The notes under the pieces were generated by a model. It was not told where the DNA came from and did not search any database. It worked only from the letters and a program-made list of their open reading frames with translations. The position numbers were made by a program, and so were the translations under genes. A stretch of DNA of 52,427 nt from Methanoculleus sp. MH98A. Its GTDB lineage: Archaea; Halobacteriota; Methanomicrobia; Methanomicrobiales; Methanoculleaceae. Each line of letters starts with the position of its first letter. Position 1 is the stretch's first letter. The stretch covers positions 1 to 52,427 of the forward strand of contig NZ_JMIO01000021.1 of NCBI RefSeq assembly GCF_000691865.1, read 5' to 3'. Shown here one piece after another: positions 49,160 through 52,427 of this stretch.

Positions 49160-49525
49160 ATGCTGGAACGGCAGGAGAAAACGGCACTTGCCGCCCTCGT
49201 ATGCGTCGTCGGGATCGTGCTTGCGGCACACGTCCTCTTCGACGCCGTCGGACGATCGCTGGTGGCGGAGCCGTATTCACAGGAGGTCCCGGACGGGGCG
49301 CTGGTTCTCCTCGAGGGAAGCATCGAAGAGATCAGGACGACTTCGACCGGCGGACACCTGATCCTCACCGTCAACGGCACCGCGGTCTTCCTGCCGGAGA
49401 ACGTGGTCGCCGGGCTCGAACTGCACGAAAACGAGAACGTAACGCTGTACGGGGTCGTTCAGACCTATCGCGGGAAACGGGAGGTGGTGGTGGCCTCCTC
49501 CGGGGACATCCGGGTGCTGAAATGA
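49160..49525 (+). CDS. Membrane-anchored OB-fold protein
   Basis: 121 residues. A helix (about 8-26) anchors the N-terminus; the rest has the OB-fold pattern G-S-I-E-E-I-R-T-T-S-T-G-G-H-L-I-L-T-V-N-G-T and E-N-V-T-L-Y-G-V-V-Q-T-Y-R-G-K-R-E-V-V-V, similar to bacterial YhcR/Nlp OB domains. It is divergent from the HTH operon. The ligand is unknown. Confidence 0.72.
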   Translation: MLERQEKTALAALVCVVGIVLAAHVLFDAVGRSLVAEPYSQEVPDGALVLLEGSIEEIRTTSTGGHLILTVNGTAVFLPENVVAGLELHENENVTLYGVVQTYRGKREVVVASSGDIRVLK

Positions 49526-49526
49526 A

Positions 49527-49742
49527 CTACTTCGTCTTCGTGTAGAAGATATCGGCGTCGTCGCCATCTCCGAAGAGGGGCTGTCCCCGCCGGGGCTTCC
49601 CGCGGCTTTCTTCCTTCTTCGCAGACTCCCGTTCGGGCTCCCGGCGATCAGGGGTCGGGGTCTCGTCGGGCTTCTTCTTCCGCCCCCCCTCCACGCCGGA
49701 ACCGGAAGGGAGGTCTCCGTCATTGATCCGCACGCTCGGCAT
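49527..49742 (-). CDS. Small hydrophilic protein
   Basis: 71 residues, very rich in Glu, Arg, Lys, Asp and Pro (probably disordered), with an apparently conserved C-terminus G-Q-P-L-F-G-D-G-D-D-A-D-I-F-Y-T-K-T-K. No family is recognised. It starts at M-P-S-V-R-I-N-D-G-D. It converges with the OB-fold gene; only one base separates the stops. Ending in an unusually acidic motif, it might be a protein-binding peptide. Confidence 0.6.
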   Translation of the reverse strand: MPSVRINDGDLPSGSGVEGGRKKKPDETPTPDRREPERESAKKEESRGKPRRGQPLFGDGDDADIFYTKTK

Positions 49743-50008
49743 ACAGGATAATCACCCTGTCCGATATATGACACCTCTGGATCGCCCGGCGGTCACGTGA
49801 GGTTTTTTCCGGTATAGCGCGGTTCATCTCCTCCTTCGGCCGGGTGAGGGGGCCGGGGGGAGGGGGAAGAATGCATCTGATCGGATTTCACCGCACGGCG
49901 CGCCGCCGCGCGGGGTTTGCACGGCAGAAAATCCAAAAAGCATCATCTCTCCGCAGCGGGACATGCGGCCATCACGAGATGGGCGGTAATTCGGACCGGG
50001 AGCGGCGG

Positions 50009-50063
50009 CGCGGGTATCGGGGTCGCGCTCCGGCCCCGGTCATCCGGGAGCGCGGTACCCGCG
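50009..50063. other. Long imperfect hairpin in a gene-free stretch
   Basis: CGCGGGTA (50009-50016) and TACCCGCG (50056-50063) close a hairpin whose inner arms GCGCTCCGG and CCGGGAGCGC also pair. It lies just beyond the 3' end of the ferredoxin-thioredoxin-reductase gene (- strand). The stretch 49743-50085 holds nothing else that I can support. Confidence 0.4.
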
Positions 50064-50085
50064 TTCTACGCCTGCCCTGCCCGGC

Positions 50086-50586
50086 TCACATGAACCGCTC
50101 GAACCGGTCGCGGGAGACCCGGCAGATGGGGCAGGTCTCGGGCGGCTCGTTCCGGGCGCAGAGGTAGCCGCAGACCCGGCACCGCCAGACCGGATACTTC
50201 AGGGTTCCCGGTGCGCGGCCCGCCGCAACGCGCTCCTCTTTCTGCCGATCGCGCTCCGCAGGCCCCGGCCGGCGTTCCGGGACGGGGGCAGCGGCACGCT
50301 TCCCGCTCTCCACATCGGCGGTGACGTAGAGCGCGCAGTAGCAGGCCCCGTAATCGGCGAGATCGGGGTCCCGGTAGTCGCAGGGACAGATGATGTCGAG
50401 GTCGTCGTCCCGGTCTCCCGAAGCAAGCCTGCAGGGGCAGGAGATGTAGCCGTAACGCTCCCGGTTCGCAAGCAGACCCCTGACGAGATCGCGGGTGAAC
50501 CCCCGGTCGGGATTGAGGTGGTATCCGCCGGCCTCCGCCTCGGCTTCGAGGTCGCGCATGAGCCGGTCCACCTCGCCGTCACTCAC
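50086..50586 (-). CDS. Ferredoxin-thioredoxin reductase catalytic-like domain fused to a rubredoxin-like domain
   Basis: About 166 residues. The FTR beta signature is present: C-P-C-R (near residue 50), C-P-C-D-Y-R and Y-G-A-C-Y-C, the ligands of the [4Fe-4S] cluster and active disulfide. A basic linker follows and then a rubredoxin-like tail C-R-V-C-G-Y-L-C and C-P-I-C-R-V-S-R-D. Such enzymes reduce thioredoxin- or glutaredoxin-type disulfides using ferredoxin. GTG 50586 (M-S-D-G-E-V-D-R-L) overlaps the glutaredoxin gene by eight bases; GTG 50598 is possible. Confidence 0.85.
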   Translation of the reverse strand: MSDGEVDRLMRDLEAEAEAGGYHLNPDRGFTRDLVRGLLANRERYGYISCPCRLASGDRDDDLDIICPCDYRDPDLADYGACYCALYVTADVESGKRAAAPVPERRPGPAERDRQKEERVAAGRAPGTLKYPVWRCRVCGYLCARNEPPETCPICRVSRDRFERFM

Positions 50587-50866
50587 TATGCCGGGCACCG
50601 ACCGCCTCCCGGATCTCCTCTTCCCTGAACCCCACGATCACCTTCGCCTCGTCGATGACGACCGTCGGAAACGAGACCCGGGGGTTCCAGCGTTCGACCT
50701 CCCGGACCACGCGATCGCGCTCCTCGCCTGCAAGCAGATCCACATAGACGTACGAGAACCCGACGCCGAGGTCGGTGAGAAGTTCCTTTGTCCGGGCACA
50801 CCACCCGCAGGTGCTCAGGGCGTAAAGCACCACTCTGCCGCGGTCGACTCCAGGCACGCGCTGCAT
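50579..50866 (-). CDS. Glutaredoxin-like protein
   Basis: About 95 residues. The active site is C-G-W-C-A-R-T-K (residues about 21-28), the cis-Pro is in V-S-F-P-T-V-V-I-D and the C-terminal V-G-F-R-E-E-E-I matches the family. It overlaps the FTR-type gene by eight bases, so this is very likely its substrate or electron acceptor. The ATG at 50866 is preferred over TTG 50875. Confidence 0.87.
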   Translation of the reverse strand: MQRVPGVDRGRVVLYALSTCGWCARTKELLTDLGVGFSYVYVDLLAGEERDRVVREVERWNPRVSFPTVVIDEAKVIVGFREEEIREAVGARHSE

Positions 50867-51086
50867 CTCTACCAAACAACTTCCTCCGTCTCACCCCGCT
50901 ACGGGGGCCGAAGGTAAGTAGCTTGCCCCGGCGCAGGGTGGTCAGGAAGCGGGCTTGAGGAGAAGGAACAGGCCGGCGCCGCAGGGGAGAGAGAACAGAC
51001 GGGGTATTCCCGTAAAGAGGAATGCCCGGCCGGACGGCCGGGCCCGGGTAACTTCTTATCCTGCCGTGCAGGAAGAAGGGAGTGAG

Positions 51087-51641
51087 GTGAAAGGAGGCAT
51101 GAGTCTCAGAAGATTTGCCGGAATCGCGGCCGCGCTCGTGCTCGCGGCATGCATCTGCGGTACGGCCGCCGCACAGCAGACGGGCATCGGCGAGATCGGG
51201 ACCGTCGCCGCCAACGAGACGGTCACCATCGGCGGGACGACGAACCTCGCCCCCGGCAACCGCCTGCTCGTTACGGTGACGCCGATCGGGTTCGGCCCGG
51301 GGAACGCCTCGGTGCAGGGAGGGACGTCGGGGACGGCCGTCGTAGAGGAGGGGGACGACACCGCGAACTCCTGGTCGTTTGACGTGGACACGACCGGGTT
51401 CGAGCCCGGGGAGTACAGCGTGACCGTGGAGTGGGTCGAGGGCGACGCCACCGCAAGCACCACCTTCACCGTCGTCGAGGCGGCGGCGGTGACCCCGACA
51501 CCGACGGTGACCCCGGCCGCCACCACGCCGTCGACGACGACGGTGACGACGACCCCCACGCCGACCGCGGCAGGACCCGCTCTCCCGGCGGCGGCTGCCC
51601 TCGCGGCAGGGCTGGCGGGCTACCTGGTGCGGCGGCGGTAG
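51087..51641 (+). CDS. Secreted protein with Thr/Pro-rich stalk and C-terminal membrane helix
   Basis: About 184 residues. A signal peptide (R-R-F-A-G-I-A-A-A-L-V-L-A-A-C-I-C-G-T-A-A-A) leads to one beta-sandwich domain (about 30-130), then a linker of T-P-T-x-T-P/V repeats (about 130-160) and a final helix (L-P-A-A-A-A-L-A-A-G-L-A-G-Y-L-V-R-R-R), the PGF-CTERM-like arrangement without a clear P-G-F. GTG 51087 was chosen because GGGAGTGAG precedes it; ATG 51099 has a Shine-Dalgarno too near. It is probably a glycosylated cell-wall protein. Confidence 0.75.
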   Translation: MKGGMSLRRFAGIAAALVLAACICGTAAAQQTGIGEIGTVAANETVTIGGTTNLAPGNRLLVTVTPIGFGPGNASVQGGTSGTAVVEEGDDTANSWSFDVDTTGFEPGEYSVTVEWVEGDATASTTFTVVEAAAVTPTPTVTPAATTPSTTTVTTTPTPTAAGPALPAAAALAAGLAGYLVRRR

Positions 51642-51773
51642 GGGAACGCAGCCATTTTTACCGTTACGCCTAACGACTTCCTTCTCTTCGCGCCTTGCGC
51701 GAGCCCGGGTCACCATGACTGTCGCGGGTTAGAGCCCTGGCGTGTCTTTGCACCCAAAACCGCAGGCCTATGG

Positions 51774-52427
51774 TTAGCGGTAGGAGAGGTGCTTTGTATA
51801 GAAGCTTCCTCTTTTCCTCATGCTTCTTAATCTGCTCAACGCAGATCCCGGCTGAAGCAACTCGATATTATACCTCTGTTTAAGAGTATCTCTAACTTCT
51901 CTGCGCAGTTTGTCATCTTTGGTGACAAAACACTCTGCCCGGACAAGGATGGCAGTTGTTAACAGAATTGCATCCTGGGTTTCAATCCCCTTACTGCTGA
52001 AGATCAGCCACGCGAATATCTCGGAGAAGTTATCTCCGTTCTCTCCAGGCTCATCTGAAAGTGGCACGATTGCGCCATTTTCAAACAATACATCGAACGT
52101 ACTCTGGATCTTTGCATAGATAGCTTCCGTACATTCATCAGGAATCTCAGGGAAATTTCTCCCGTCACGCCAGCGGGAGATGGGCAGGCCGTTTTTGAAA
52201 AGGATTATCGTCCGTAGTTCATCTCTTATGGCAGAAAAAAGCTCGTTTAGGGCGAGATACGATATATAAAAGTCACAAAGAGGTTTTTTATGCTGTTGTG
52301 AGATGACCTCATCGATAAACGATATCGACTGCGAATATCTGGCCAGATAGACCTCTTTGAACTCTTCAGATAACCCGTATCGATCGCAAAAAAGAGTTAA
52401 AACACCACTGTTGTGCATTACCCAGGG
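51774..52427 (-). CDS. PIN-domain-like protein, lower GC (5' partial)
   Basis: At least 214 residues, with the frame open to the right edge (P-W-V precedes the Met at 52418). Segments A-L-N-E-L-F-S-A-I-R-D-E and F-V-T-K-D-D-K-L-R-R-E-V resemble the second and third acidic motifs of PIN RNases; the N-terminal Asp (usually in a V-D-T-N-type motif) would lie outside the window. GC is well below that of its neighbours, with A-ending codons common. This suggests recent transfer. It may be a VapC-type toxin or an effector of a mobile region that continues to the right. Confidence 0.6.
   Translation of the reverse strand, partial: PWVMHNSGVLTLFCDRYGLSEEFKEVYLARYSQSISFIDEVISQQHKKPLCDFYISYLALNELFSAIRDELRTIILFKNGLPISRWRDGRNFPEIPDECTEAIYAKIQSTFDVLFENGAIVPLSDEPGENGDNFSEIFAWLIFSSKGIETQDAILLTTAILVRAECFVTKDDKLRREVRDTLKQRYNIELLQPGSALSRLRSMRKRGSFYTKHLSYR

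Noticed and set aside
49844-50167. 107-codon + strand frame in the gap before the FTR-type gene
   Set aside because: Arg/Gly-rich, no hydrophobic core, overlaps the hairpin and the antisense gene; no ribosome-binding site.
1-52427. CRISPR array or rRNA operon
   Set aside because: No regularly spaced 25-40 base repeats and no rRNA sequence were found; the GCGAAGGC units are only two to three copies.

Overview
This window looks like chromosomal DNA from a high-GC methanogenic archaeon of the order Methanomicrobiales; a Methanoculleus-like genome is my inference. The archaeal signs are direct: aIF1A, aEF1B, an archaeal-type SRP (7S) RNA, TATA boxes about 25-30 bases before many starts (often leaderless), class III pilin-like proteins, a methanofuran-pathway kinase (MfnE-like), UbiA prenyltransferases, a siroheme sulfite-reductase-like ferredoxin protein and MinD/NifX-like iron-sulfur genes. 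There is no rRNA, no CRISPR array and no intact transposon.

Layout. 1-2.1 kb: an operon of four pilin-like or membrane-anchored surface proteins, the first cut by the window edge. 2.1-12.4 kb: mostly single genes (aIF1A, a membrane protein, metallophosphoesterase, an ATP-cone/nuclease protein, ketopantoate reductase, flavodoxin, BofA, a transglutaminase-like protein, an FAD enzyme, a DUF2341 surface protein, UbiA, a divergent RNase III-like protein, DUF1294). 12.4-16.7 kb: an iron island, with a DtxR-type regulator followed upstream by a six-gene feo operon carrying two FeoA proteins, a FeoB split into GTPase and permease genes, and two membrane or secreted proteins, one with a CxCCxC cluster. 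16.8-17.8 kb: nearly gene-free, with repeats and hairpins. 17.8-24.6 kb: rubredoxin, a second UbiA, two cupredoxin genes (one fused to a PQQ-type sugar dehydrogenase), a DUF2298 membrane protein and the sulfite-reductase-like protein. 25.0-25.7 kb: an MNT/HEPN toxin-antitoxin pair. 26.2-28.7 kb: two MinD-ferredoxin ATPases and two NifX-like proteins in one operon. 28.9-33.8 kb: a Lon-like protease, cysteine desulfurase and phosphohexomutase. 33.8-36.6 kb: repeats, an IS200/IS605-like end, an ATP-cone protein, a CAU tRNA, a nuclease-like protein, the DUF134/DUF5320 pair and two tRNA-like inverted repeats. 36.6-44.4 kb: SulP and AI-2E type transporters, SpoIIAA-like paralogues, a PHP protein, cardiolipin synthase and a methyltransferase-like protein. 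44.4-52.4 kb: SRP RNA, malate dehydrogenase, aEF1B, MfnE, a phospholipase-D-like exported protein, a two-gene HTH operon, a glutaredoxin plus ferredoxin-thioredoxin-reductase pair, surface proteins and a lower-GC PIN-like gene cut by the right edge.

Quality of the sequence. Seven otherwise normal genes are broken by eight frame shifts. Every one is repaired by adding one base, usually to a GGG or CCC run. That one-sided pattern points to systematic sequencing deletions rather than gene decay, so these genes are probably intact in the organism. I list them as pseudogenes only because the given sequence does not encode them in one frame.

The most promising biology is the extended feo operon with its candidate operators, the sugar dehydrogenase-cupredoxin fusion beside a lone cupredoxin, the ATP-cone/PD-(D/E)XK/HhH protein, the tRNA-like inverted repeats before sulP, and three clear palindromes placed between TATA box and start codon of small regulator operons.
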